Shown here: piece after piece, positions 1 through 7,607 of the stretch
Layout: each line of letters starts with the position of its first letter
How positions within the stretch are numbered: position 1 is the first letter of the stretch
From: JACNKV01 sp964422145
GTDB taxonomy: Bacteria; Fidelibacterota; Marinisomatia; Marinisomatales; JACNKV01
Direction of reading: 5' to 3'
DNA: 64,000 nt
Assembly (NCBI GenBank): GCA_964422145.1
Contig: CAYQZV010000001.1
Span: 62,001 to 126,000 of the forward strand
Notes under the pieces: generated by a model
What the model saw: the letters and a program-made list of their open reading frames with translations, nothing else
Told to the model about the DNA's origin: nothing
Database searches by the model: none
Position numbers and translations under genes: made by a program

Positions 1-1392
1 GCGGATTTTAATCAGCCGTCGGATTTTAATTTTGTCGGAATATTCTGGCAGGATGCTATTGCCGGATCAATCGGTTTCTTATTTATGAACCAAGGATTGA
101 TTATGCGGTTTATGGCATGTAAAAACGTCAATGAAGGACGAAAAGCCGCAGCCGTCAACATTCTGTTTGTTCTGCCCATATCAGCCATTGTTGTCGGAAA
201 TGCCGGGTGGATCGGAAAAGCAATCTCGGTTGCAAGTCCCGATATCGTCAGCCCGTCTGTTTCGCCGGATCAGATCTTTGTTGTTGTTGCTAATATCATT
301 GCAAGTCCCGGTATGTTTGGGTTCATCATGGCGGCTTTAACTGCGGCTCTGATGAGTACCGTTGACACGCTCATCAACGCAACCGCTGCCATTTTCATTA
401 ATGATGTTTACCGACCCATACGGGAATTCCTGAAACGAACTCGCGGAATGGAAACTTCAACGGATAAACAAGAATTGGGCGCCGCCCGATATGCTTCTAT
501 TGCGATCACGACCCTCGGTGTGTTGGCTGTCCTTGCCTTTAAAAACTTCCCGACAGTCTATGAAGCGCATGGTTATTTCCACTCGACTCTCACTCCGCCG
601 TTGGTTGTGGGAATCTTTTTGGGTGTCTTTTGGAAACGATTTACACCCTCTGCCGTAATCACAACATTCGTCGGCGGTGTTGCATTAATGATCCTTGGGG
701 CGCGTTATCCCGGAATCTTGATTGCACCTTTTGATCATGGTGTTGAAATGAACCCATCTCATCCATATTCCTACATTCGCGCACTGTACAACACATTGGT
801 TTGTGTCGGTGTGGCACTTGTTACCGCTTGGACAACAAGGTGGCAGATGAGTGTTATATCCGCTGTGCGAAGCAAAACCAACGGGCAGAATCTTATGAAC
901 GGATTGGTTGTGGGTGCTGTTATTTTGTTTGGCGTTGTTTTATTCAATGTTTTCGGACTCGCTGCTCAGGTGATTGCTGCAGTCGGAGTTATTATTCTCG
1001 TCCCGCTGGCTGTAACATACTTTGTTCATTATGATGAAGAAAAGCATACAACCGGGTTAATTGCCAACTCGATCGATGTTGCACGTAGATATTTTAAAGG
1101 CGGTGAGCCAAACGATGAAGAAGGACAGAAAGTGCTCGTTCAATGGTTTGAGCAAGATAGCGACGGAACTGAGATATACTTTGCTGAAGAAGATATGAAA
1201 ATAATGAAGGCAAATCCTGGCGATCTGGTATACGTAGCGGATAAAAGGAAATGGCTGGGTGGATTAAAATCAATCCATTCGGTCTTTGGCAAACCTCATC
1301 AGGAAACCGGAAAAGTATATATTTCCGATGAACTTGCTCGTCACGGACTGTTTGTAAAAGGCAGAATTCTTGAAGCCGAGAAAGAAATGTAG
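1..1392 (+). CDS. Sodium:solute symporter family transporter, 3' part (5' end outside window)
   Basis: The reading frame is open from the first base of the window to a TAG at 1390-1392 (463 codons), so the gene is cut by the window edge. The first methionine at 85 is internal, because the frame upstream of it continues with hydrophobic coding sequence. The visible part has several long hydrophobic helices rich in Gly, Ala, Val and Ile, typical of the second half of a sodium/solute symporter (SSS family). One helix contains a Thr/Ser-rich stretch (MSTVDTLINATAA) typical of the family core. The last 100 residues form a charged cytoplasmic tail. The family imports sugars, amino acids or carboxylates with Na+ through the inner membrane; the substrate cannot be read from this part. 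Family assignment is fairly safe, substrate unknown. Confidence 0.8.
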   Translation, partial: ADFNQPSDFNFVGIFWQDAIAGSIGFLFMNQGLIMRFMACKNVNEGRKAAAVNILFVLPISAIVVGNAGWIGKAISVASPDIVSPSVSPDQIFVVVANIIASPGMFGFIMAALTAALMSTVDTLINATAAIFINDVYRPIREFLKRTRGMETSTDKQELGAARYASIAITTLGVLAVLAFKNFPTVYEAHGYFHSTLTPPLVVGIFLGVFWKRFTPSAVITTFVGGVALMILGARYPGILIAPFDHGVEMNPSHPYSYIRALYNTLVCVGVALVTAWTTRWQMSVISAVRSKTNGQNLMNGLVVGAVILFGVVLFNVFGLAAQVIAAVGVIILVPLAVTYFVHYDEEKHTTGLIANSIDVARRYFKGGEPNDEEGQKVLVQWFEQDSDGTEIYFAEEDMKIMKANPGDLVYVADKRKWLGGLKSIHSVFGKPHQETGKVYISDELARHGLFVKGRILEAEKEM

Positions 1393-1451
1393 TTTTCTTT
1401 ACACGGTATTTATGCTAAATTCGCCACGCTTTTTGAATGAAGAAAAGACAT

Positions 1452-1515
1452 ATTCCGGAGTAGTCCCGACACGGTCGGGAAGCAGGCGGCACAAAACGCC
1501 TAATGCGAATACTCC
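1452..1515 (+). repeat. Structured intergenic element with nested inverted repeats
   Basis: Between the symporter and tRNA-Asn lies a compact set of nested inverted repeats. Outer arms GGAGTA (1457-1462) and TACTCC (1510-1515) enclose two hairpins: TCCCGAC/GTCGGGA with a 3-nt loop (1464-1480) and AGGCG/CGCCT (1484-1488 with 1497-1501). Drawn as RNA this is a three-way junction. The 12-nt sequence ATTCCGGAGTAG at 1452-1463 is repeated exactly at 1530-1541, where it is the 5' end of the tRNA gene. No T-run follows, so it is not a typical terminator. It could be a small repeat element or a processing structure; the function is unknown. Confidence 0.45.
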
Positions 1516-1531
1516 AAAAAATTGTAAAGAT

Positions 1532-1603
1532 TCCGGAGTAGCTCAATGGTAGAGCGGGTGGCTGTTAACCACTAGGCTGGGGGTTCGAGTCCCTCCTCCG
1601 GAG
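1532..1603 (+). tRNA. tRNA-Asn (anticodon GTT)
   Basis: A full cloverleaf can be drawn. The acceptor stem is TCCGGAG (1532-1538) with CTCCGGA (1596-1602), with discriminator G1603. The D stem is GCTC/GAGC. The anticodon stem is GGTGG/CCACT (one G-T pair) with loop CTGTTAA, giving anticodon GTT at 1564-1566. The T arm is GGGGG-TTCGAGT-CCCTC. The 3' CCA is not encoded (GCAT follows the acceptor stem), so it must be added by nucleotidyltransferase. A rho-independent terminator follows directly. Confidence 0.95.
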
Positions 1604-1611
1604 CATCCTTC

Positions 1612-1637
1612 AAACCCCATCTTTCGATGGGGTTTTT
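1612..1637 (+). terminator. Rho-independent terminator of tRNA-Asn
   Basis: AAACCCCATC (1612-1621) and GATGGGGTTT (1626-1635) form a perfect 10-bp stem with a TTTC loop, followed by T residues. It lies 8 nt after the tRNA. Confidence 0.85.
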
Positions 1638-1674
1638 GGTTATTTATACACTATTTCATTATTAAATTCACAGT

Positions 1675-1863
1675 ATGAGTTTAGAAAGTATACTTCAGAC
1701 TATTATGTACGGTACATTTAGGTGTGATTATTGTGGAGATGTTCATCCACGTAAACAATATATTTGGAGAATCAAAGACTACCCTGGTAAAGAATTTGGT
1801 TCAAAAAAATGTTTGATGAAATATGTACGCCAAAAAAAACGAGAGAAGAAACTTGATTATTAA
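1675..1863 (+). CDS. Small hypothetical protein with possible zinc-binding cysteines
   Basis: This is a 62-residue reading frame starting at ATG 1675, shortly after the tRNA terminator. It has a Cys-x-x-Cys pair (CDYCG) near residue 17, a third cysteine near residue 46 (KKC), and a very basic C-terminus (KKREKK). This could be a small zinc-ribbon or nucleic-acid-binding protein, but one of the four expected ligands is not obvious. I see no strong ribosome binding site before the ATG. Base composition is AT-rich, like the neighbouring small genes and unlike the long operons. I do not recognise the family, and it may not be a real gene. Confidence 0.4.
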   Translation: MSLESILQTIMYGTFRCDYCGDVHPRKQYIWRIKDYPGKEFGSKKCLMKYVRQKKREKKLDY

Positions 1864-1883
1864 AAGTGTCTGTCTGAAAATTT

Positions 1884-1923
1884 AAAAAGGGGTGATGTAA
1901 AAAACAAACAAAAACACCACCCC
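1884..1923 (-). terminator. Hairpin terminator after the 112-residue gene
   Basis: GGGGTGATGT (1889-1898) pairs with ACACCACCCC (1914-1923) with one mismatch and a 15-nt loop. Read on the minus strand the stem is followed by TTTTT (1884-1888). It lies 18 nt after the stop of the minus-strand gene ending at 1941. Confidence 0.55.
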
Positions 1924-1940
1924 AACTACAACAGTCAATC

Positions 1941-2279
1941 TTATTTCACAAGTACTAGACTGTTTTCCTCAGAATCATATTTAACAAAATCTAGTAAATC
2001 AAATGCAATCAACATAAAGGCTGATCTTTTAATGTTGTATATCTTGGATAACTCATATTGACTGATTTGATTATATTCAACTAATAAATCCCAGGTTTCT
2101 TCAAACAAGTCTCTTTGTATTTCTTTATAATCTGGTTTGCTTCTATTGGTTTGCACCATAATAACACCTTCTTGAATCATTACTTTATTTAAAGCTCCAG
2201 TGGTTTTAGTGAAATAATTGGTATTTTGTTTTAATTTATTAATTATTTCAGGATATACATCTTCGTTAAAGTTTCTCAT
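1941..2279 (-). CDS. Hypothetical protein, 112 residues
   Basis: This is a minus-strand gene of 112 residues with a fairly good ribosome binding site (GGGAGATAATTAAT before ATG). It is mixed hydrophilic and probably helical. The second half (from about residue 58) looks like a compact helical domain containing a possible helix-turn-helix (YNQISQYELSKIYNIKRSAF), so DNA binding is possible but unproven. There is no signal peptide or membrane helix. It is the last gene of a likely two-gene unit that begins with the 42-residue frame at 2498 and ends in the hairpin at 1884-1923. It is AT-rich, and I do not recognise the family. Confidence 0.5.
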   Translation of the reverse strand: MRNFNEDVYPEIINKLKQNTNYFTKTTGALNKVMIQEGVIMVQTNRSKPDYKEIQRDLFEETWDLLVEYNQISQYELSKIYNIKRSAFMLIAFDLLDFVKYDSEENSLVLVK

Positions 2280-2369
2280 ATTAATTATCTCCCATTTCGG
2301 TTTATTCTCAGAATCATTTATCGACTATTTGTTTATTATTCAATATAGTGAAGTTGAATTTTTGTTTAA

Positions 2370-2498
2370 TTATGAAATTCCCACTTGTTGAGAGTTTAAT
2401 GTACTTACCCTTTTGGGATTTTTAATAAACCATTCCATATGTTTCAACATCACCATCATTACAAGTAAGTTTATACTTAAGTAGCTATTTTTTAACAT
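2370..2498 (-). CDS. Possible small protein, 42 residues
   Basis: This short minus-strand frame runs from ATG (2496-2498) to TAA (2370-2372). Its best support is a strong Shine-Dalgarno sequence, AAGGAGT, five bases before the ATG. The peptide has a hydrophobic N-terminal stretch (YLSINLLVMMVM) followed by a basic tail (KNPKRVST), the pattern of a small membrane-associated peptide. It lies 90 nt upstream of the 112-residue gene on the same strand and may share its transcript. No family recognised; there is no evidence of expression beyond the ribosome binding site. Confidence 0.4.
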   Translation of the reverse strand: MLKNSYLSINLLVMMVMLKHMEWFIKNPKRVSTLNSQQVGIS

Positions 2499-2849
2499 GT
2501 TTGACTCCTTATTAATTATTCGCTAGGTCGAATATACAAAATTTGTTTTGATTTTACGGTTGTTCCCTGTACAGCTGTTTATCTGTATAGATGTTTAATT
2601 GTTTAACTGTTTGTCTGTATCAACAGTTATTGTTCTAAATAACAAAAATGTATCATCTATAAGATTAAACTATTAATTATTAGCAAAGTAAAATTATTTT
2701 CTTTCTTACAGAAAAGCCTTTTTGCTTTTAAATAAAAACCCGTTAATTTTCGCCATCTGATGGAGTTTGAAAAACAATGTTAACACAAACTGTTTATCAG
2801 ATTTTTATTCAGTCGATTGAAGCTTAATAAAATTAATTTAGGAGGAGTT
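2499..2849. other. AT-rich intergenic stretch without a gene
   Basis: I see no convincing gene here. It must hold the divergent promoters of the small minus-strand unit and of the ferredoxin gene. It contains an imperfect 14-nt direct repeat, CTGTTTaTCTGTAT at 2575-2588 and CTGTTTgTCTGTAT at 2607-2620 (period 32), inside a T/G-rich tract. No clear terminator or riboswitch is visible. Confidence 0.5.
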
Positions 2850-3041
2850 ATGGCTCTTTATATTACCGATGAATGTATCAACTGCGGCGCATGTGAACCG
2901 GAATGTCCAACAGAATCTATCACAGAAGGCGATGAGATCTATGAGATCGATCCCGAGACCTGTGTAGAGTGTATTGGTCATTTTGACGAACCGCAATGTG
3001 TTGAAGTTTGCCCGGTAGACTGCATCGAAAAACTGCAGTAA
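2850..3041 (+). CDS. 2[4Fe-4S] ferredoxin, YfhL type
   Basis: This is a 63-residue ferredoxin. The start at ATG 2850 is fixed by GGAGGAG just upstream; a longer frame from 2817 lacks such a site. It has two cluster motifs: CINCGACEPEC near residues 9-19 and CVECIGHFDEPQCVEVCPVDC near 38-58, where the second motif carries the 8-residue insertion between cysteines typical of YfhL/Alvin-type ferredoxins. The protein is strongly acidic, cytoplasmic, and would shuttle low-potential electrons. It is monocistronic: AT-rich DNA precedes it and a strong terminator follows. It could serve the 2-oxoacid:ferredoxin oxidoreductase at 27883-30559, but that is inference. Confidence 0.9.
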   Translation: MALYITDECINCGACEPECPTESITEGDEIYEIDPETCVECIGHFDEPQCVEVCPVDCIEKLQ

Positions 3042-3126
3042 TTCCGCTTTAAATTATTCGATAACGATTTGTAGAACGTCCGGTAGAGTTTTATCTGTGG
3101 TTCGTTTTACGGCTTACTGGATAGAT

Positions 3127-3163
3127 TTACGAAAAAACGGCTGTAATAGCCGTTTTTTCGTAA
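3127..3163. terminator. Strong hairpin terminator
   Basis: TTACGAAAAAACGGCT (3127-3142) and AGCCGTTTTTTCGTAA (3148-3163) form a perfect 16-bp stem with a 5-nt loop. The A- and T-rich flanks would allow termination in both directions. It ends the ferredoxin transcript. Confidence 0.85.
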
Positions 3164-3239
3164 GGTAATCTTTACCGGACATCCACCGTGATTCATCCGG
3201 AACTATTTTGCCTGTAAAGGGTACTACTGGTATAAAATT

Positions 3240-4346
3240 ATGAACAAAGAAAACATTATAGAATTACTCAAGTCTGTTCTCTATCCCGGGTTCAGCAGGG
3301 ACATTGTCTCATTCGGCATAATCAAAGATATTTCCATTCAGGGTCGTAGTCTTGACATCAGGCTGAATATTCCCACGGATAACAACGACGTTCGCCATGC
3401 GATAAAGAAGGAAGTTCAGAGGACCTTAACCGATACAAACCAATTTGATTATATCCAGATCCATGTGGATGAAACACCGGCAAAGCCCGAACCGAAAGAG
3501 TCAAAACCTGAATCTTTGGTGAGCGGAAACATTAAGCATATCGTAGCGGTCGCCAGCGGAAAAGGCGGTGTCGGTAAATCCACAGTGGCTGCAAACCTTG
3601 CCGTTGCATTAGCCAATAAAGGCCATCGTACCGGCTTACTCGATCTCGACATTTACGGGCCATCGCTTCCAATTATCTTTGGTGCAAATAAAACACCGGA
3701 TATTTCCGATGATAAAAAATTAATCCCGCTGGCTCTCCACGGCGTCAAAGTCATGAGTTTCGGATTTCTCAGCGGAAACAAGTCCCCGACGATTTGGCGC
3801 GGACCGTTAGTCTCAAAAATGACCCAGCAGTTTTTCAGGGATGTCCAATGGGGTGATTTGGATGTTCTGATCTTGGATCTTCCGCCCGGGACCGGCGACA
3901 TTCATCTGACATTGACCCAACATGTAAAATTAAGCGGGGCGGTCATCGTGACAACACCGCAGGATATGGCGCTTGCTGATGTCCAAAAAGGAGCAGATAT
4001 GTTCCGGAAGGTCAATGTTCCGGTTTTTGGTGTGGTTGAAAACATGTCGGGTTTTTATCTTGAAGGATCGGTCACCGACGGAAGTGAGATAACTCTGGAT
4101 GGGTATGGTCCTGTCACGCCAGATGATAAAGGCCGGTTTTCTATCCGAATGGATATCTTTAAACGCGGCGGTGGATTACAAGAAAGTCAACGATTGGATG
4201 TTCCGTTTTTAGGTGAGATTCCTGTCTCAGCTGATATTACAACATCCTCCGACAAAGGCACTCCGGTTGTCTCAGCATTTCCGGACTCCATCCCTGCCCG
4301 ATGTTACACCCAATTAGCAGATCAACTTTCAACGAGATTATTTTAG
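3240..4346 (+). CDS. mrp: Mrp/NBP35-family P-loop ATPase with N-terminal MIP18 domain, no CxxC
   Basis: This is a 368-residue protein of the Mrp/ApbC family, which carries iron-sulfur clusters to apo-proteins. Residues 1-80 look like the MIP18/DUF59 domain. The deviant Walker A motif GKGGVGKST sits at about residue 107, followed by LDLDIYGPSLP and the conserved PPGTGD segment near 219. The family normally has a CxxC near the C-terminus that binds a bridging cluster. Here the corresponding region (about residues 268-312) has no cysteine and holds a different 25-residue insertion. The only cysteine I see in the protein is close to the C-terminus. Cluster transfer by the usual mechanism is therefore doubtful. 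Bacteroidetes relatives also often lack the motif. Confidence 0.88.
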   Translation: MNKENIIELLKSVLYPGFSRDIVSFGIIKDISIQGRSLDIRLNIPTDNNDVRHAIKKEVQRTLTDTNQFDYIQIHVDETPAKPEPKESKPESLVSGNIKHIVAVASGKGGVGKSTVAANLAVALANKGHRTGLLDLDIYGPSLPIIFGANKTPDISDDKKLIPLALHGVKVMSFGFLSGNKSPTIWRGPLVSKMTQQFFRDVQWGDLDVLILDLPPGTGDIHLTLTQHVKLSGAVIVTTPQDMALADVQKGADMFRKVNVPVFGVVENMSGFYLEGSVTDGSEITLDGYGPVTPDDKGRFSIRMDIFKRGGGLQESQRLDVPFLGEIPVSADITTSSDKGTPVVSAFPDSIPARCYTQLADQLSTRLF

Positions 4347-4372
4347 TTCATTATCCGACATGAGAGTATCTA

Positions 4373-4401
4373 TTGACTGATAGACATCAGAGGGGTAATT
4401 T
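4373..4401 (+). promoter_or_regulatory. Candidate sigma70-type promoter of the uppS-rseP operon
   Basis: TTGACT (4373-4378), a 17-nt spacer and TAATTT (4396-4401) lie 37 nt before the uppS start. Spacing is ideal and four to five bases of each box match the consensus. No terminator is evident after mrp, so read-through is also possible. Confidence 0.4.
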
Positions 4402-4412
4402 CGCCAGCGAAT

Positions 4413-4422
4413 TTGTATACAA
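4413..4422. promoter_or_regulatory. TTGTATACAA palindrome upstream of uppS, possible operator
   Basis: This is a perfect 10-bp palindrome placed just downstream of the likely transcription start of the envelope operon, where a repressor would block initiation. It also resembles a -10 box (TATACAAT). No regulator is encoded nearby. Confidence 0.25.
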
Positions 4423-4437
4423 TTTCTGGTCTTTACG

Positions 4438-5196
4438 ATGAATTCCGAACAAACAAAAACACTCATATCAAAACAGAACCTTCCCAAGCATCTGGCTATT
4501 ATCATGGATGGGAATGGGCGATGGGCAAAGCAACGCTCTCTTCCCCGTCTCGCCGGGCACCGCGAAGGGGTTCGTTCGGTTCGTGAAATTACACGGATTT
4601 GCGGCGAGATCGGAATTCAGCACCTCACGCTGTTTACCTTCAGCACTGAAAACTGGAGCCGCCCAAAATCGGAGGTCTCTGCGCTGATGACACTTTTACT
4701 CCGAACCATTGAAGGTGAAGTCGAAAAACTGCACAAAAACAATGTCAAGCTTTCGTCGATCGGAGATTTAAGCGCTTTACCGGATAAAGCTCGAAAAGGA
4801 ATCATGAACGGAATTCAACTTACCCGAAACAACTCTGGATTAAATCTGATCCTTGCACTAAACTACGGAAGCCGGCAAGAAATTATGCATGCCGTAAAGT
4901 CGATCGGAGAAAATATTCAATCCGGTGATATCTCTGCGGAAGAAATCAATGATGATCTTTTTTCACAGCATCTCTATACCGCTGATATTCCCGATCCCGA
5001 TCTGTTGATCCGTACCGGCGGTGAATTTCGTATGAGCAATTTTCTTTTGTGGCAAGCAGCGTATACCGAACTTTATACTTCACCCGTTTATTGGCCAGAT
5101 TTTCGGGAAAAAGAACTTTTAGAAGCACTTCATTCATACCAGGGGCGCGAACGCCGCTTTGGTTTAACCAGCGAACAGATAGCAGGACAACAGTGA
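4438..5196 (+). CDS. uppS: Isoprenyl transferase (undecaprenyl diphosphate synthase)
   Basis: At 252 residues this is the normal length for cis-prenyltransferases. It condenses isopentenyl diphosphate onto farnesyl diphosphate to make undecaprenyl diphosphate, the lipid carrier for peptidoglycan and O-antigen, at the cytoplasmic face. The signature MDGNGRWAKQR with catalytic Asp24 is present, followed by GHREGV. The C-terminal RTGGEFRMSNFLLWQ..YTEL segment binds the diphosphate and Mg2+. It is the first gene of the envelope operon, and its stop codon overlaps the GTG start of bamA. Confidence 0.95.
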   Translation: MNSEQTKTLISKQNLPKHLAIIMDGNGRWAKQRSLPRLAGHREGVRSVREITRICGEIGIQHLTLFTFSTENWSRPKSEVSALMTLLLRTIEGEVEKLHKNNVKLSSIGDLSALPDKARKGIMNGIQLTRNNSGLNLILALNYGSRQEIMHAVKSIGENIQSGDISAEEINDDLFSQHLYTADIPDPDLLIRTGGEFRMSNFLLWQAAYTELYTSPVYWPDFREKELLEALHSYQGRERRFGLTSEQIAGQQ

Positions 5197-7598
5197 AACA
5201 CCATTTTATCAGATATATTTTTCTTTTCCTCTTAAGTGGAATATTATTGGGTCAAACGTCAAAAGACCCCAATATTATAAAAGTCGATGTGGGCGGGAAT
5301 GAACTGACCACTCGAAATATGATCTTATACACTTCAGGACTTCACGAAGGCGATGTGTTAAAATCCGGAGATCTCTCCCGAAGCACGAAACGGCTTTGGC
5401 AGCTTGGGTTGTTCAGTGATATCCAAATCAAGCTGACGGACGAATCTTCTGAAGGGATTTCCATTCTGATCTCTGTAGTCGAAAATCCAATTATGGGGAA
5501 CTTGGTCTTTAAGGGAAATAAAAAGATCAAAGACGGAAAAATTAAAGAAGAATTAAAACTGCAGCCTGGGCAACGACTTCGACCACATTTATCGACCGAA
5601 GCCGTTCAAAAGTTAAAGAAGTTGTATGCAGAAGACGGATTTCTTCGCGCAGAGATCACCACCGAATATGTGGAAACCTCTGCAAAAAATCTTCCGAACG
5701 AAAAGACCCGAAAAAACACTCGCGATCTTGTGTTTCACATCAATGAAGGAAAAAAGATCAAACTCAAACACCTCGAGTTTGCCGGTAATGATGCCTTTCC
5801 GGATTGGCGCCTTCGATACATTTTAAAGGAAACGAAACAACAACGGTGGTTTTTATTCTGGCGTTCATACTATGATTCAGACAAATTTGAAGAAGACAAA
5901 CAGTTACTCACGGCATTCTACAAAAACAAGGGTTACCGTGATTTTGAAATTGTAGCAGACACCGTTCAATACAGTGAAAACACCAATGCGATGAATCTGT
6001 TGATCACGATAAAAGAAGGCCCTAAATATCGCTTCCGCAATTTCTCATGGGAAGGACATACCCTTTACACGGAAGAACAACTGAAGCGGAGACTGGGGTT
6101 ATCTTCCGGCGACGTTTACAATGAAGAAGAGTTTAATAAAGCCGTTTTTGAGCGTATGCAGGGACTCTACATGGATAAGGGGTATATTTACAGTCAGGTA
6201 GAACCCAAGATCAATCCGGTGGGGGATGATTCTTTAGATATCCATTTTGAGATCACGGAAAATCACAAAGTAACTGTTCGAAATATTTATATCAGCGGAA
6301 ATCATAAAACCCGCGAAAATGTGATTCGACGGGAATTAAAGATCTACCCGGGAGATGTGTTTAATCGGAATCGTTTGATCCGCAGTCAGCAGGATGTATG
6401 GATGCTGAACTATTTCGGGAATGTCATTCCGGAAGTTATCCCGGTTGATGAAGATCAGATCGATCTTGAGATCACTGTTGAAGAGCAGTCTTCGGATCGT
6501 GCAACGGCAAACGTCGGGTTTACCGGCGAATACGGTATGACCGGCGGCGGCGGATTAGAGTTTAATAACTTCCGCGGATTGGGTCAGCGTTTCATCCTCA
6601 GTTTTAATACTGGGACAAATTACTCCATGTACCAGACAACGACGCCCGCAAAATACCGCTCATTTAGTTTAAGCTTTACTGACCCGATGATTTTTGACAC
6701 GCCAAATCTTGTCGGTGGTTCTTTATTCTACAGTTTCCGTGGTGCATCCACCAACTATTCCTTCCCCCTGGATATTACCATCCGTGGGGGTTCACTGAGT
6801 TGGGGAAGACGGTTCCGCTGGCCGGATGATTACTTCCGCGGGAATTGGAGTATCCGGGCTGTGAAAAAAACATACAGCGGTGATCCACAGGATATAGCCG
6901 ATTTCAACCTTGAAGGAAACGAAACTACGACAGGGATCAATCTGACACAGGTGATTGCACGCGACAGCAGGGATCGCCCTGAATTCACAACGATGGGATC
7001 CAAAATAACGCTTGAAACAACCCTGTCAGGATGGTTCCTTGGCGGAAATGAAGATTTTCACAAACATGTGTTGAATTTGGAGTGGTATACTCCTACATTC
7101 TGGAAATTTGTTTTGATGGGTTCGGCGAAACTCGGCGTCATAAACAGCCTTCCGTCGATTGGTGACGGGGTTTCATTGATCCCGTTTGATGAAAAATTCA
7201 TCATGGGCGGAAACGGAATCCCGTACGGAAATATGCTTCGCGGATATCCGGATAATTCCATCGGACCGGTAACGTCATCCGGACAGCCGGCGGGCGGAAA
7301 TGCGATGATGCGGTTCACAACCGAATTTCGTGTACCGCTTTCTGAAAACCCAGTGGTTTATGGAATGCTATTTGGCGAGATGGGAAATGTCTGGAACACA
7401 TCAGACTTAGCTGAACCATTTAATTTACCCAGATACGGTGCACTGTCTCTGAAGCGGACTGCAGGAGCCGGTGTACGTTTTTATATGCCGATGATCGGAA
7501 TGCTGGGCTTCGATCTCGGATACGGATTTGATGACATAACTGGTGACGGAAAACCGCAAGGATGGACCTACACCATAACATTTGGACAACCATTTTAG
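5193..7598 (+). CDS. bamA: Outer membrane protein assembly factor BamA
   Basis: This is an 801-residue Omp85 protein that inserts beta-barrels into the outer membrane. I place the start at GTG 5193, which overlaps the uppS stop (GTGA). The encoded N-terminus is then a clean signal peptide (residues 1 to about 21, ending near LLGQ); starts further upstream would run through uppS in another frame. Several POTRA domains follow to about residue 430 (repeated KGN/SGN...GD pattern), then the 16-strand barrel with Gly/aromatic-rich strands. The C-terminus ends in an aromatic residue (QPF), the usual signal for barrel insertion. It is encoded between uppS and the ompH chaperone gene, the classical arrangement. 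Confidence 0.94.
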   Translation: MKHHFIRYIFLFLLSGILLGQTSKDPNIIKVDVGGNELTTRNMILYTSGLHEGDVLKSGDLSRSTKRLWQLGLFSDIQIKLTDESSEGISILISVVENPIMGNLVFKGNKKIKDGKIKEELKLQPGQRLRPHLSTEAVQKLKKLYAEDGFLRAEITTEYVETSAKNLPNEKTRKNTRDLVFHINEGKKIKLKHLEFAGNDAFPDWRLRYILKETKQQRWFLFWRSYYDSDKFEEDKQLLTAFYKNKGYRDFEIVADTVQYSENTNAMNLLITIKEGPKYRFRNFSWEGHTLYTEEQLKRRLGLSSGDVYNEEEFNKAVFERMQGLYMDKGYIYSQVEPKINPVGDDSLDIHFEITENHKVTVRNIYISGNHKTRENVIRRELKIYPGDVFNRNRLIRSQQDVWMLNYFGNVIPEVIPVDEDQIDLEITVEEQSSDRATANVGFTGEYGMTGGGGLEFNNFRGLGQRFILSFNTGTNYSMYQTTTPAKYRSFSLSFTDPMIFDTPNLVGGSLFYSFRGASTNYSFPLDITIRGGSLSWGRRFRWPDDYFRGNWSIRAVKKTYSGDPQDIADFNLEGNETTTGINLTQVIARDSRDRPEFTTMGSKITLETTLSGWFLGGNEDFHKHVLNLEWYTPTFWKFVLMGSAKLGVINSLPSIGDGVSLIPFDEKFIMGGNGIPYGNMLRGYPDNSIGPVTSSGQPAGGNAMMRFTTEFRVPLSENPVVYGMLFGEMGNVWNTSDLAEPFNLPRYGALSLKRTAGAGVRFYMPMIGMLGFDLGYGFDDITGDGKPQGWTYTITFGQPF

Positions 7599-7607
7599 GA
7601 GGATAAA

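Noticed and set aside
2575..2620. 14-nt direct repeats as a tandem or CRISPR-like array
   Set aside because: Only two imperfect copies in low-complexity T/G-rich DNA.
1532..2849. tRNA-Asn as an integration site with a flanking att repeat
   Set aside because: I found no copy of the tRNA 3' end downstream and no integrase gene; only the 5' end is repeated, upstream.
5049..5192. Longer N-terminus for BamA starting inside uppS
   Set aside because: It would read through uppS in another frame and lacks a signal peptide; GTG 5193 gives a normal signal peptide and overlaps the uppS stop.
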